This document shows, in pieces, positions 45,893 to 54,955 of a stretch of 64,000 bases of DNA (positions are counted from its first letter, which is position 1; each line of letters opens with the position of its first letter). The DNA lies in contig NZ_QXED01000003.1 of the NCBI RefSeq assembly GCF_003583365.1, positions 124,001 through 188,000 on the forward strand. Direction: 5' to 3'. This DNA comes from Fibrisoma montanum. GTDB taxonomy: Bacteria > Bacteroidota > Bacteroidia > Cytophagales > Spirosomataceae. Position numbers and translations under genes: made by a program. The notes beneath the pieces were generated by a model. It had not been told where the DNA came from. It saw only the letters and a program-made list of their open reading frames with translations, and did no database searches.

Positions 45893-47059
45893 ATGAAAAC
45901 GTTTTTAGTCTCGTGTACCGCTTTGTCGGTTTTCTTTGCCGCTTCATCACCGTTTGCCCAAACGACTATCCGGCCGCTGGTCGACTCCGCAGCTGCGGCA
46001 GCCCAACCGCAGGCTATCGCTGCCTCGACCAGCAGCCTGACGTTCTCCGGCTACGTAGAAGCGTATTATTCGCATGATTTTACGGCCCCCAAAACCTTGC
46101 AGGAGCGGCCGGGTTTTCTGTATAACTTCCGGCGCAACCGCGAAGTGAACGTAAACCTAGCCTTTGTAAAAGCGGCTTACACCAGCGACCGGGTACGGGG
46201 TAACCTGGCTATTCAGGTCGGTACGTACCCGCAGTACAACTACGCGGCTGAACAGGAACTGATCAAAAACATCTTTGAAGCGAATGCCGGCGTGAAACTG
46301 AGCGCCAGCCGGGATTTGTGGCTGGATGCCGGTATTTTCTCGTCGCACCTCGGATTTGAAAGTGCCATTGGTATCGACAACTGGACGCTGACGCGTAGCC
46401 TCGTAGCCGAGAACTCGCCGTACTACCTGGCGGGGGCCAGGCTGACCTACAATACTGCCAACGGCAAATGGACGCTGCTGGGGTCGGTCGTAAACGGCTG
46501 GCAGCGCGTGAAGCGGCTGGATGGGTATTCCGGTCCAGCCGTCAGTACTCAGGTGCAGTACCGGCCGTCGGATAAGGTGACGTTGAACTGGAGCACATTC
46601 TTCGGCTCCGATCGTCCTGATTCGCTCAGGCAAGGCCGGATGTACCACAATCTGTACGCTATTTTCCAGCCGGGTAAGCTGGGCCTGATACTCGGCTTCG
46701 ACGTAGGCGCGGATCGTAAGCCGGTGGTGGAAGGTCGCCGGGTTGGCCCTGGCCAGTACGTCTGGTACACGCCCGTTGCGATGCTGCGTTACAGCCCCAG
46801 TGACAAGGTACGGCTGGCCGGACGGGTTGAGTATTATGACGACCGGAACGGCGTCATCATTGCTACCGGTACGCCGGACCGTGCCAACGGCTTCCAGACC
46901 TGGGGGTATTCGGTAAACGTCGATTACGTTATTACGCCCCAGGCCCTGTTTCGGATTGAAGGCCGGACGTTCAGCAGCAAGGACCCTATCTTTCAGACGG
47001 ATAACGGTTTCGGCCGGACCAATACCGCACTGACGACGAGCCTGACGGTTCGTTTTTAG
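45893..47059 (+). CDS. Outer-membrane porin-like barrel in the kdp operon
   Basis: 388 aa with a signal peptide (LSVFFAASSPFAQ) and barrel strands (LTFSGYVEAYYSHDF, REVNVNLAFVKAAYTSDRVR, GYSVNVDYVITPQALFRIEG) ending in Phe (TTSLTVRF), as outer-membrane barrels do. It belongs to a group of porin-like proteins that I recognise only by context: a K+ scavenging operon would benefit from an outer-membrane pore. Solute specificity is inference. Confidence 0.78.
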   Translation: MKTFLVSCTALSVFFAASSPFAQTTIRPLVDSAAAAAQPQAIAASTSSLTFSGYVEAYYSHDFTAPKTLQERPGFLYNFRRNREVNVNLAFVKAAYTSDRVRGNLAIQVGTYPQYNYAAEQELIKNIFEANAGVKLSASRDLWLDAGIFSSHLGFESAIGIDNWTLTRSLVAENSPYYLAGARLTYNTANGKWTLLGSVVNGWQRVKRLDGYSGPAVSTQVQYRPSDKVTLNWSTFFGSDRPDSLRQGRMYHNLYAIFQPGKLGLILGFDVGADRKPVVEGRRVGPGQYVWYTPVAMLRYSPSDKVRLAGRVEYYDDRNGVIIATGTPDRANGFQTWGYSVNVDYVITPQALFRIEGRTFSSKDPIFQTDNGFGRTNTALTTSLTVRF

Positions 47060-47121
47060 CGGCTGATTTATTCACACAACCCGATACCAAGGAGCCAGAA
47101 GTGACCCATCACTAAGCAGAA

Positions 47122-48252
47122 ATGACCACCAACGACCGCGACCAGTCCGCTGAACAGTTTCTCCGGCTGATTCAACAATCACGCCGGGGAAAATTCAAAG
47201 TGTACATCGGCATGAGCGCGGGCGTTGGGAAGTCGTACCGGATGCTGCAGGAAGCACACGCCCTGCTCCGAAGTGGGATTGATGTGCGTATTGGCTTTAT
47301 TGAAACACACAACCGGGCTGAAACGCTTGCGCTGGTGGATGGACTGCCGATCATTGCCCGGCGCAAGCTGTTCTACCGGGGGCGCGAACTCGAAGAGATG
47401 GACGTGCAGGCCATTTTAAATACGCACCCAGAACTCGTCATTGTGGATGAACTGGCCCATACCAACATCCCCGGTTCCAAGAACGAAAAGCGCTGGCAGG
47501 ATGTCATCGAAATACTGGACGCGGGCATTAACGTCATCAGTGCGGTCAACATCCAGCATATCGAAAGCCTCTACGACGAAGTCCACGCCATCACGGGCAT
47601 CGACGTAACGGAACGGGTGCCGGACAAGGTGCTGCACATGGCCGATGAGGTCGTCAACATCGACCTGCCGGCCGATGAACTGATTGCCCGGCTAAAAGAA
47701 GGCAAGATTTATGATAAAGCGAAGGTAGAAACGGCGCTGCGGAATTTTTTCCAGCCGGAGAAAATTCTCCAGCTTCGCGAACTGGCCCTGAAGGAAGTGG
47801 CTGGGCAGGTCGAACGGAAAATCGAAACGACGCTGCCGCCCGGTGTTCAGGGCCGGACCGAACGGTTCTTAGCGTGCATCAGCAGTAACCACCAGACCGC
47901 CCGGATGATCATCCGCAAAACGGCCCGGCTAGCGTCGTTCTATCAGTCGCGGTGGTTCGTGCTGTACGTGCAGACACCCGCCGAAGGGCCCGACCGGATC
48001 AAGCTGGACGTACAGCGGCACCTGATCAACAACCTCAAACTAGCGACGGAACTGGGCGCGGAGGTGATTCAGGTCAAAGGGACGAACATTCCCCGCTGTA
48101 TTGTCGAAACCGCCGACGAGCGCAAGATTACGACGATCTGCATCGGCAAACCGCACATTAACCTGATCCGGATCATCATGCGGACAAACCTGTTTAACGA
48201 AATGCTTAACAAACTATCGCAATCGGATACGGACTTGATTATATTATCTTGA
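47122..48252 (+). CDS. kdpD: KdpD N-terminal sensor half (KdpD domain plus USP domain only)
   Basis: 376 aa: KdpD domain (about 22-230) with P-loop GMSAGVGKS (residues 30-38), FIETHNR and VDELAHTNIPGSKNEKRWQDV, then a universal-stress-protein-like domain (about 250-376, FLACISSNHQTARMIIRKTA). The membrane, GAF and kinase parts of full-length KdpD (about 900 aa in enterobacteria) are absent; the gene ends at a normal stop, so it is a stand-alone protein. The kinase function is most likely supplied by the next gene. Cytoplasmic. Confidence 0.93.
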   Translation: MTTNDRDQSAEQFLRLIQQSRRGKFKVYIGMSAGVGKSYRMLQEAHALLRSGIDVRIGFIETHNRAETLALVDGLPIIARRKLFYRGRELEEMDVQAILNTHPELVIVDELAHTNIPGSKNEKRWQDVIEILDAGINVISAVNIQHIESLYDEVHAITGIDVTERVPDKVLHMADEVVNIDLPADELIARLKEGKIYDKAKVETALRNFFQPEKILQLRELALKEVAGQVERKIETTLPPGVQGRTERFLACISSNHQTARMIIRKTARLASFYQSRWFVLYVQTPAEGPDRIKLDVQRHLINNLKLATELGAEVIQVKGTNIPRCIVETADERKITTICIGKPHINLIRIIMRTNLFNEMLNKLSQSDTDLIILS

Positions 48253-48339
48253 AAGGAGGAAAGGGAGGAGGGAGGAAAGGAAGAGAAGAGCCACTGCTTC
48301 ATGCGTATATTCCTTTCCTCCTTCCTCCCTTTCCTCCTT
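48253..48339 (+). repeat. Intercistronic 30-bp-arm hairpin between kdpD and the kinase gene
   Basis: Arms 48253-48282 (purine only) and 48310-48339 (pyrimidine only) pair over 30 bp with a single G-T pair; loop 27 nt. The 5' arm starts at the first base after the kdpD stop and the 3' arm ends 11 nt before the kinase ATG at 48351. No T run, so it is not a classical terminator. Confidence 0.93.
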
Positions 48340-48350
48340 CTCCCTCAATT

Positions 48351-50099
48351 ATGACGATAAAAGCCAAAATATCCCTGGGACTGACCTTCATGTTCGTCAT
48401 CATTGTCGTCATGGGGGGCCTTGGCGTGTATTACCTCAATCAGTTGTCCGACGACGCCCGTGTTATTCTGAAGGATAACTACATATCGCTGGAATATACC
48501 AGCGACATGCAGAAGGCGCTGATCAACCTGAATGGCGATCCCAATGCCGCAGCGGTCTTTGAGGAAAACCTGCGCAAACAGGAGCGCAACGTAACCGAAG
48601 TAGGGGAGCAGGGGCTTACCGATGCGCTTCGGCGGGATTTCGACCGGATCAAGGCCGGTGCCCGCGATTCGCTGACCCTAAATCGGTTAAGAACAAACCT
48701 CCTGCAGCTCGACGATGTCAACCGGCAGGCGATGGTGCGCAAGAATACAACCGCTGAACAAACCGCCCGCGACGCGCTGGTCTGGCTGGCGTTCGTCGGG
48801 ACGTTATGCTGTCTGGTGGTACTTTCGTTCATCGTCAGCTTCCCGGGCTACATCGCCAATCCGCTGCGGGAACTGACCCGGGGGATCAGGCAGGTGGCCA
48901 GCCGGAACTTTGAAGAACGGCTTCATTTTCAATCCAGCGATGAGTTCGGCGAACTGGCCCGGTCGTTCAACTCCATGGCCCAGAAACTCGACGAATACGA
49001 ACACAGCAACCTGGCGAGGGTGCTGTTCGAAAAAAAGCGCATCGATACGCTCATTCAGATCATGTCCGACGGCATCATCGGGCTGGACGAAAAACGCCGG
49101 ATTCTGTTCGCCAATCCCGTGGTCTGTCGGCTGCTGGGGATGACCGAAGCGCAGTTGGTAGGCAAATACGCCCCCGATGTGGCCTCGGTCAATGATCTGC
49201 TGCGGACGATGATTCAGGAACTGATGACCGATGAGCCCATAAGCCGGGAGGGCCGGCTGCTCAGGATTTACGACGTGGATCCCGAGGGCAAAGGCAAGGA
49301 AAACTATTTCAATAAGCAGATTCACCTGGTTGAAGTGACCCGAACGGGCGAAGAACAGGCGCAGCAGGCCGGGTACGTGATTGTTCTGAAAAACATTACG
49401 CCCTACCAAGAACGCGACCTGGCCAAAACGAACTTCATCGCTACGGTCTCACACGAGTTAAAAACGCCCATCGCCGGGATTAAAATGAGCCTGAAGCTGC
49501 TCGACGACCAGCGCGTCGGTGCGTTGAATGACGAACAGAAACAACTGCTTGATCACGTCCGCGATGATGCCGACCGGCTGCTCAATATTACGGGCGAACT
49601 GCTCAACATGGCGCAGGTGGAATCGGGGCAGATCCAACTCCAGATCAGCAACGTAGCGCCCACTGCCATCATCGACGTAGCCACGAATGCGCTGCGGACC
49701 CAGGCCGAACAGAAACACATCCGGTTCAACGTTAGCCAGGCCCCCGGTTTGCCGCTGGTCCAGGCCGACCCCGACAAAGCCTCGTGGGTGCTGGTCAATC
49801 TGCTGTCGAACGCCGTGCGGCACAGCCCCGAGGAAAACCGCATCGACATCCAGGTAGCACCGGTCCATGGATTCGTAGAGTTCCTGGTCCGCGATTATGG
49901 CGCGGGCCTCCGCCCCGAACACCGCGACCGGGTGTTTGACCGCTACTTCCGTGCCCCCGGCAGCAACGGCCAGGTAAGCGGTACGGGATTGGGGCTGGCG
50001 ATCTCGCGGGAGTTTATCACCGCGATGCAGGGAGAAATCGGTCTGAAGCCCGACATGACCGATGGGGCCGCCTTTTACTTCCGGTTGCCCAGCGCCTGA
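48351..50099 (+). CDS. HAMP/PAS sensor histidine kinase of the kdp locus
   Basis: 582 aa from the ATG at 48351; starting at 48249 would make the purine hairpin coding and is rejected. TM1 (about 7-28, LGLTFMFVIIVVMGGLGVYYL), periplasmic helical sensor, TM2 (about 142-165), HAMP, a PAS domain (about 230-345), HisKA with His368 (SHELKTPIAGIKM) and HATPase_c (N box VNLLSNAVRHSPEENR; DYGAGL; GTGLGLAIS). Likely works with the stand-alone KdpD and the sigma-54 regulator at 38688. It lacks the DUF4118 and GAF domains of KdpD kinases. Confidence 0.92.
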   Translation: MTIKAKISLGLTFMFVIIVVMGGLGVYYLNQLSDDARVILKDNYISLEYTSDMQKALINLNGDPNAAAVFEENLRKQERNVTEVGEQGLTDALRRDFDRIKAGARDSLTLNRLRTNLLQLDDVNRQAMVRKNTTAEQTARDALVWLAFVGTLCCLVVLSFIVSFPGYIANPLRELTRGIRQVASRNFEERLHFQSSDEFGELARSFNSMAQKLDEYEHSNLARVLFEKKRIDTLIQIMSDGIIGLDEKRRILFANPVVCRLLGMTEAQLVGKYAPDVASVNDLLRTMIQELMTDEPISREGRLLRIYDVDPEGKGKENYFNKQIHLVEVTRTGEEQAQQAGYVIVLKNITPYQERDLAKTNFIATVSHELKTPIAGIKMSLKLLDDQRVGALNDEQKQLLDHVRDDADRLLNITGELLNMAQVESGQIQLQISNVAPTAIIDVATNALRTQAEQKHIRFNVSQAPGLPLVQADPDKASWVLVNLLSNAVRHSPEENRIDIQVAPVHGFVEFLVRDYGAGLRPEHRDRVFDRYFRAPGSNGQVSGTGLGLAISREFITAMQGEIGLKPDMTDGAAFYFRLPSA

Positions 50100-50164
50100 T
50101 GGCAACGGCGAATCGGGTCGTATCCTCAGATTTACAAAATGGTAAACCATTCCCGGCCGGCCAC

Positions 50165-50210
50165 TGGCACAGGCGGTGTAGAATAATATTCTATAATTTA
50201 TGTAGAATAA
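50165..50210 (+). promoter_or_regulatory. Repeat-rich upstream site of the DUF2382 stress genes
   Basis: TGTAGAATAA occurs as a direct repeat at 50177-50186 and 50201-50210, with ATTCTA inverted between them at 50188-50193 (TAGAAT-AAT-ATTCTA dyad). TGGCACAGGCGGTGTA at 50165-50180 has a perfect -24 half but a poor -12 half. The arrangement looks like an operator; the regulator is not known. Confidence 0.35.
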
Positions 50211-50317
50211 ATGGGACAGTTTGCCGTCGGGCGTTTCACTAACCATCACACAATCAGCGGATGGCACACCTTTTGAGCAGCCAGGCACGTGATCAGTTAC
50301 CACCAACCCCGCTCACT

Positions 50318-50737
50318 ATGAACCCTCAGGACAATCCCGACCAAGAACTGCCCCGTACCATCCCGGTCATCCAGGAGCAGGTGCGTATCGATAAGGAGGT
50401 GGTAGAAACAGGGCATATACGGCTGTCTAAACTGGTTCATGAAGAAGAGCAGACAGTGGACGTACCGACGACCCACGAGGAAGTGAACGTCCATCGGGTA
50501 ACGATCAATCAATACGTGGATGTTCCGCCACCCCCGATCCGCTACGAAGGCGACACGATGATTATCCCCATCCTGCGGGAGGTCGTCGTGGTTGAAAAAC
50601 GCCTGGTGCTCGTTGAGGAGGTACACGTCACGAAACGACGAACTGAAACGCATAAACCCCAGCAGGTAACCCTCCGTCGGGAGGAAGTTGTCGTGCAGCG
50701 GGATACCCCCACTGATGCCGGTGCGCATCAGCCTTGA
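50318..50737 (+). CDS. DUF2382 (YsnF/AvaK-type) stress protein
   Basis: 139 aa from the ATG at 50318; the in-frame start at 50261 adds residues unlike the family. Two beta-rich copies of the DUF2382 pattern, IPVIQEQVRIDKEVVETGHI and IPILREVVVVEKRLVLVEEV, with the characteristic alternating charged residues. Members are typically stress-induced proteins of unknown biochemistry. It lies 218 bp downstream of the kinase gene in the same direction, and 50 bp upstream of a second DUF2382 gene. Confidence 0.85.
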   Translation: MNPQDNPDQELPRTIPVIQEQVRIDKEVVETGHIRLSKLVHEEEQTVDVPTTHEEVNVHRVTINQYVDVPPPPIRYEGDTMIIPILREVVVVEKRLVLVEEVHVTKRRTETHKPQQVTLRREEVVVQRDTPTDAGAHQP

Positions 50738-50787
50738 ATAAATCAGTAGCAATCTATTACTAACACCCAATTAAAACCCCAACTACA

Positions 50788-51822
50788 ATGGCACAGACTG
50801 TGATTGGAATTTTCGACAATGCGTCAGAAGCGCAGAACGCCGTAGAACGGCTGGTAGACAACGGATTCACACGCGACTCCATCGACATCATGGACCAGGG
50901 CAGCGGCATGAATACTACCGGCACTGGTTATGCACAGGGTACCACCGGTTACTCAAGCGAGACCGGTTATTCGGGCAGCGCGACCAATGACACAATCAGT
51001 CTGGGAGCAACCCGCGACATTGACGTTGATCGGGACAGAGACCGCGATCGGGACCGCGACGACAACGGCGGTGGCATCGGTGGATTTTTCCGCTCACTGT
51101 TCGGGGGCGATGACGACGATGAATACACAACCAGCCGTCGGTATACGGACGTTGCTAACCGGGGAACGGTTGTTTCGGTGTACACCCAGACCGCGGACGA
51201 AGCCGAACGGGCCGCCGACATCCTGGACGATGCCGGTGCCGTTGACGTAGATGAGCGGGCTTCGCAGTATGGCTACACGACTGGCAGCACGACATCAGGT
51301 ATGGACACAACATCGGGTATGGACACGACGTCGAATGCGTACCCAACGGATCGCGACCGGATAACTGCCGACGATGACACGACGATGAAGGTAATGGAAG
51401 AAAACCTGAACGTCGGCAAGCGGGAAGTAGAAACGGGCGGTGTCCGGTTGCGGAGCCGTATCGTGGAGCGTCCGGTCGAAGAGATTGTCCGGCTGCGTGA
51501 GGAGCACGTCCGGGTCGTTCGGACGCCGGTTGACCGGCCCGCTACGGACGCTGATTTCAATACGTTCCGCGAGGGCGATATTGAAGTAACCGAGCGTGCT
51601 GAAGTGCCGGTCGTCGGCAAAGAGGCCCGCGTGGTCGAAGAAATTTCCCTGGGTAAGGATGTCGAAGAGCGGGAAGAAACCGTGCGCGATACGGTTCGCA
51701 AGACCGAAGTTGACGTTGAAAACATCAACTCAACCGATATGAACCGGGGCATGGGGTCATCCACAACGGGCCGTACAACTACGGATCTGGATGACGATTT
51801 CAATACGACTACGAACCGGTAG
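50788..51822 (+). CDS. General-stress protein: YflT-like domain plus DUF2382
   Basis: 344 aa. N-terminal YflT/GsiB-like module (about 1-35 and 115-155; VIGIFDNASEAQNAVERLVD, GTVVSVYTQTADEAERAADI) interrupted by a low-complexity linker with Asp/Arg repeats (VDRDRDRDRDRDDNGG) and later Thr/Ser/Gly-Met repeats. C-terminal DUF2382 (about 205-315; VMEENLNVGKREVETGGVRL, VGKEARVVEEISLGK). Cytoplasmic. Pairing with the previous gene and the terminator at 51846 define a two-gene stress operon at the end of the K+ locus. Confidence 0.85.
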   Translation: MAQTVIGIFDNASEAQNAVERLVDNGFTRDSIDIMDQGSGMNTTGTGYAQGTTGYSSETGYSGSATNDTISLGATRDIDVDRDRDRDRDRDDNGGGIGGFFRSLFGGDDDDEYTTSRRYTDVANRGTVVSVYTQTADEAERAADILDDAGAVDVDERASQYGYTTGSTTSGMDTTSGMDTTSNAYPTDRDRITADDDTTMKVMEENLNVGKREVETGGVRLRSRIVERPVEEIVRLREEHVRVVRTPVDRPATDADFNTFREGDIEVTERAEVPVVGKEARVVEEISLGKDVEEREETVRDTVRKTEVDVENINSTDMNRGMGSSTTGRTTTDLDDDFNTTTNR

Positions 51823-51845
51823 ACCGGTAGTTGACCTGATACGTT

Positions 51846-51882
51846 CAGCGCGATGACTGCGGTCGTCGCGCTGTTTTTTTTT
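51846..51882 (+). terminator. Rho-independent terminator after the stress genes
   Basis: 12-bp stem (51846-51857 with 51862-51873, one G-T pair), loop TGCG, and a nine-base T run (51874-51882). Confidence 0.93.
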
Positions 51883-51993
51883 GCGTTGGACCGTCCCGAC
51901 GGCCCGGCATTTACTACACGGCATGGCATTGTCGGGCTTCTTTGGCTACTTTCGCCAGTTGAAGGGTAGCTCGCTGCGCCCTTTGTCAGTCAC

Positions 51994-53727
51994 ATGCTTA
52001 TCCCGCAACACCGTTTTATCGAATGCCTTGTCCTGGTGCTGGCGTTTTTCGTCATCCTCTGGGTCGAACGCCGTAACCGGCCTTTTCCCCTGACCGAAAC
52101 GACCCTGTACTACCGCGTCAACGACGTTTTGCTGCGGATAGCCCACCGGCCGCTCCGGGCCTACGGTTACCTGACCGGGTATACACTGACCATCCTGCTG
52201 CTGCTGTCGGTGGTGGCCTGGCCGCATCCCATTGCCAGCGCCGAGTTTAGCCACCAACTGGCTGCGGATACGTTTGCCCATGGCCGACTAACGAACCCGT
52301 CGCACCCGCTCTGGACATTTTTTGAAACGCACCAGATCATTTCGCAGCCGTTCTACGCGTCGAGCTTCCCCCCGGCGCAGGGCATGGTTATGGCCTTCGG
52401 TCAGGTCGTGTTTGGTTCCTCTGTGGTGGGGGTCTGGCTGACCTACGTACTGGCGGTGCTGGCCGTGTACTGGCTGCTGACGCTTTGCCTGCCGCCCGTA
52501 CAGGCCCTGCTGGGGGGCTGGCTGGTGGCGTCCCATTCCACCTTTGTGCTGAGCTGGGGGCTGGCGTTCTGGGACGGGGGAGTGCCGATGCTGGGGGGCG
52601 CGCTGCTGCTGGGAGGAAGCATTGCGCTGTTGCAGCAGCCCCGCGGCCGCTACGTGTTCCTGATGGCCCTGGGGGTACTGGCGCTCTGGACCAGCCAGCC
52701 GTACGAAGGCGTGGTTTTTTCGGTGCTTCCGCTGGTCATCCTTCTCTACGTGGCTCAGCAGACGTTGTACTGGCAGGGCTTCCGGCCGCTGCAACGGTGG
52801 CTGATCGGTCTGCTGGCCTTGCTGCTGGCCATTGCCGCCCTGCCGGCCTATGACTACCAGACCACGGGCAACCCCACCAAGATGCCGTATGCCTACTACA
52901 ATGCCCGCTACGAACAGGCGCGTCCCACGCTGCTGCAAAAACCCCGCCGGGAACCGGTCTATAACCGTCCGGAAATGAAACAGGTCCACAAACGGGAAAG
53001 TGCTCAGTTTTTTTACCGGCACTCGATCGAAGGCTTCTTTATCGGTACATTCCTGAAGATTAACCTGTTCGAAACGTTTTACCTCGGAGTCCTTTTTCTG
53101 ATTCCGTTTCTGGTGTTCCTGATGGGTCCGCGCTCGCTTCCGGACCGGTTGTGCTACTGGAGCATACTGCTGCTGTTTGGCGCTAACCTGCTGCGGTCGT
53201 CCGAACAGCCGCAGCACCTGGCGGCCGCTACGGGTCCCCTGGCCGTGGCCGTTGGGCAGGGGCTGCTGGCGCTCTGGCAAACCGCGGGCCATCCGCTCTG
53301 GGACTATCCCTTCTGGCAGCGTCCTGGTTTTCAGGGCTGGTACCTCTGGAGCCGCCGACTCGTACTGGCCATTCTGCTGGCGTCGGTACCGGTGCTGCTG
53401 ATCGAAACGGTTCGGCAGGCGTTCGGTCAGCCGCGGCAGGCGCTTCGTCAGCGGCTCGCCCACGAAGCGCACCTGACCGGTGCGGGTGGTCGCCATATTG
53501 TGCTGGTCAAATACGGCCCGAATCATCCGGTCGCCAGCGAATGGGTGTTCAACCAGGCACTTATTGATGCTCAGCCAGTTATCTGGGCCGTCGATAAAGG
53601 GGCCGTGCAGAACCAGGCGCTGCTGCGTTACTACCCCGACCGGACGGTTTGGCAGCTCCGCCCCGAGGATGATCCCGGTCGGTTGCTCAAGCTCAGCGCG
53701 TCGGCCAATCAATCGGCCCGCCGGTGA
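51994..53727 (+). CDS. GT-C-type polytopic membrane protein
   Basis: 577 aa with about 11 hydrophobic helices and a soluble C-terminal domain (about 470-577). The first loop (about 80-120, FSHQLAADTFAHGRLTNPSH, then FASSFPP-like HQIISQPFYASSFPPAQG) resembles the periplasmic catalytic loop of dolichol-phosphate-mannose-mannosyltransferase relatives. The catalytic acid is not certain, so glycosyltransferase activity is inference. It is separated from the stress genes by a terminator; the pterin dehydratase gene is 117 bp downstream. Confidence 0.65.
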   Translation: MLIPQHRFIECLVLVLAFFVILWVERRNRPFPLTETTLYYRVNDVLLRIAHRPLRAYGYLTGYTLTILLLLSVVAWPHPIASAEFSHQLAADTFAHGRLTNPSHPLWTFFETHQIISQPFYASSFPPAQGMVMAFGQVVFGSSVVGVWLTYVLAVLAVYWLLTLCLPPVQALLGGWLVASHSTFVLSWGLAFWDGGVPMLGGALLLGGSIALLQQPRGRYVFLMALGVLALWTSQPYEGVVFSVLPLVILLYVAQQTLYWQGFRPLQRWLIGLLALLLAIAALPAYDYQTTGNPTKMPYAYYNARYEQARPTLLQKPRREPVYNRPEMKQVHKRESAQFFYRHSIEGFFIGTFLKINLFETFYLGVLFLIPFLVFLMGPRSLPDRLCYWSILLLFGANLLRSSEQPQHLAAATGPLAVAVGQGLLALWQTAGHPLWDYPFWQRPGFQGWYLWSRRLVLAILLASVPVLLIETVRQAFGQPRQALRQRLAHEAHLTGAGGRHIVLVKYGPNHPVASEWVFNQALIDAQPVIWAVDKGAVQNQALLRYYPDRTVWQLRPEDDPGRLLKLSASANQSARR

Positions 53728-53844
53728 ACGGCCCGGTTCGGTACGGGCTTCCGGCACCTTCGTTTTCGGGCAATTGACGGGCTGGGTTAAACACTTCCGG
53801 CCATCAGGGGGTTGTACCCGTGATAACCCAATGAACAGCGCCCT

Positions 53845-54075
53845 ATGTGGCAGGAACAGGACAACCAGCTCACCCGCAGTTTTACGTTTACCGACTTTAA
53901 TGAGGCCTTCGGGTTCATGTGCCGTGTGGCCCTCATTGCGGAAAAAATGGATCACCATCCGTGGTGGTCCAACGTGTATAATCAGGTAACCATCCGGCTC
54001 TCAACCCACGACGCCGGCAATCGGGTGACCGAAAAAGACCGGGTGCTGGCCGCGGCTATTGATGATTTACTATAA
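53845..54075 (+). CDS. Pterin-4a-carbinolamine dehydratase-like protein
   Basis: 76 aa. Motifs match the family: [37 protein letters not shown] and [14 protein letters not shown], covering the catalytic His pair and the DAG/T site. It lacks the first ~20 residues of classical members and begins at the conserved Trp, as short Bacteroidota versions do. It recycles 4a-hydroxytetrahydrobiopterin after aromatic hydroxylation; no hydroxylase gene is seen in the window. Confidence 0.85.
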   Translation: MWQEQDNQLTRSFTFTDFNEAFGFMCRVALIAEKMDHHPWWSNVYNQVTIRLSTHDAGNRVTEKDRVLAAAIDDLL

Positions 54076-54114
54076 CAGACACAGTTTCACCAACTACTTA
54101 ACGTTTATTCAACT

Positions 54115-54807
54115 ATGCTCAAAGTAATGATTGACTCCGTCGCCTGCAACGGTAAAGTAGGCCGGCGTTGGTTCATGCAGGTAGTGGGCGTTACATCGGC
54201 GGCTACGGGCCTGACCGCTTGTGACACTTTGCTCGATGACGAAAATCCCTACGTTGGTGGGGTGCAGCTCGGCCGCGATGATGTAGGGGTACTGAACTAC
54301 GCCTACGCTCTCGAACAACTGGAAGCGGCTTTTTACACCCAGATGCTCACGACGCCTTATGCCGGCATTACTCCGGAAGAAACGCAGTTGCTCACCGACA
54401 TTCGCGACCACGAGATTATTCACCGGGAATTTCTGCGGACGGCCCTCGCCGGCGATGCAATCGAAAGTCTGGAATTAAACTTCGGCTCGCTGAACTTCGG
54501 CGACCGCGCGGCTATTCTGGCCGCGGCCCGGCAGTTTGAGAACACGGGTGTCGCGGCTTATAACGGAGCCGGTAAGCTGTTGAAAAATCCGGATTTCCTG
54601 ACGCTGGCGGGTAAGATTGTGTCCGTGGAAGCGCGGCACGCGGCTCTGATCGCCGATTTGCTGCAACCCCGGACGACTTACTTCGCTTCCGATGAGGTAG
54701 TGGCTTTTAATGGGCTGGAAATCGTTCAGACACCCGCGCAGGTGCTGTCGGCGGTTCGGCCGTACACGGGTACGGTGGTCAACGGGGATCTGTTGCCCAC
54801 TACGTAG
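54115..54807 (+). CDS. Tat-exported ferritin-like lipoprotein (desiccation-related type)
   Basis: 230 aa. N-terminus GRRWFMQVVGVTSAATGLTAC has a twin-arginine-like motif plus a lipobox, so the protein is likely a folded, exported lipoprotein. A four-helix ferritin-like bundle carries a full di-iron set: Glu in YALEQLEAAFY, EIIH (HEIIHREFL), Glu in FENTGVAAYN, and EARH (VEARHAALIADLL). Similar to desiccation-related ferritin-like proteins. The paralogue at 54956 follows 148 bp downstream. Confidence 0.82.
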   Translation: MLKVMIDSVACNGKVGRRWFMQVVGVTSAATGLTACDTLLDDENPYVGGVQLGRDDVGVLNYAYALEQLEAAFYTQMLTTPYAGITPEETQLLTDIRDHEIIHREFLRTALAGDAIESLELNFGSLNFGDRAAILAAARQFENTGVAAYNGAGKLLKNPDFLTLAGKIVSVEARHAALIADLLQPRTTYFASDEVVAFNGLEIVQTPAQVLSAVRPYTGTVVNGDLLPTT

Positions 54808-54955
54808 GTAGCGAGTATACGATTTACCGGCCTCTGTTTTCGGCTGCCGGAGACTAGCAGGGAACGAAACGCCGGGGCTTGACCTATTGTACACCGAACT
54901 CAACAAATCGAGTACAGTGATCCGTGTACTGTACATTCTTAAAAATCTGCAAATT

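Noticed and set aside
48249-48350. N-terminal extension of the histidine kinase through the purine hairpin
   Set aside because: It would encode a low-complexity Gly/Lys/Arg then Pro/Phe stretch, overlaps the kdpD stop, and the ATG at 48351 gives a normal membrane-anchored start.
50165-50180. Sigma-54 promoter at TGGCACAGGCGGTGTA
   Set aside because: The -24 half is perfect but the -12 half lacks the GC core, so it is recorded only as part of a repeat-rich regulatory site.
52288-53958. 556-codon open frame antisense to the GT-C gene
   Set aside because: Long antisense frames are common opposite GC-rich genes. It is rich in Gln, Arg and Pro with no domain, and the + strand gene has clear membrane helices.
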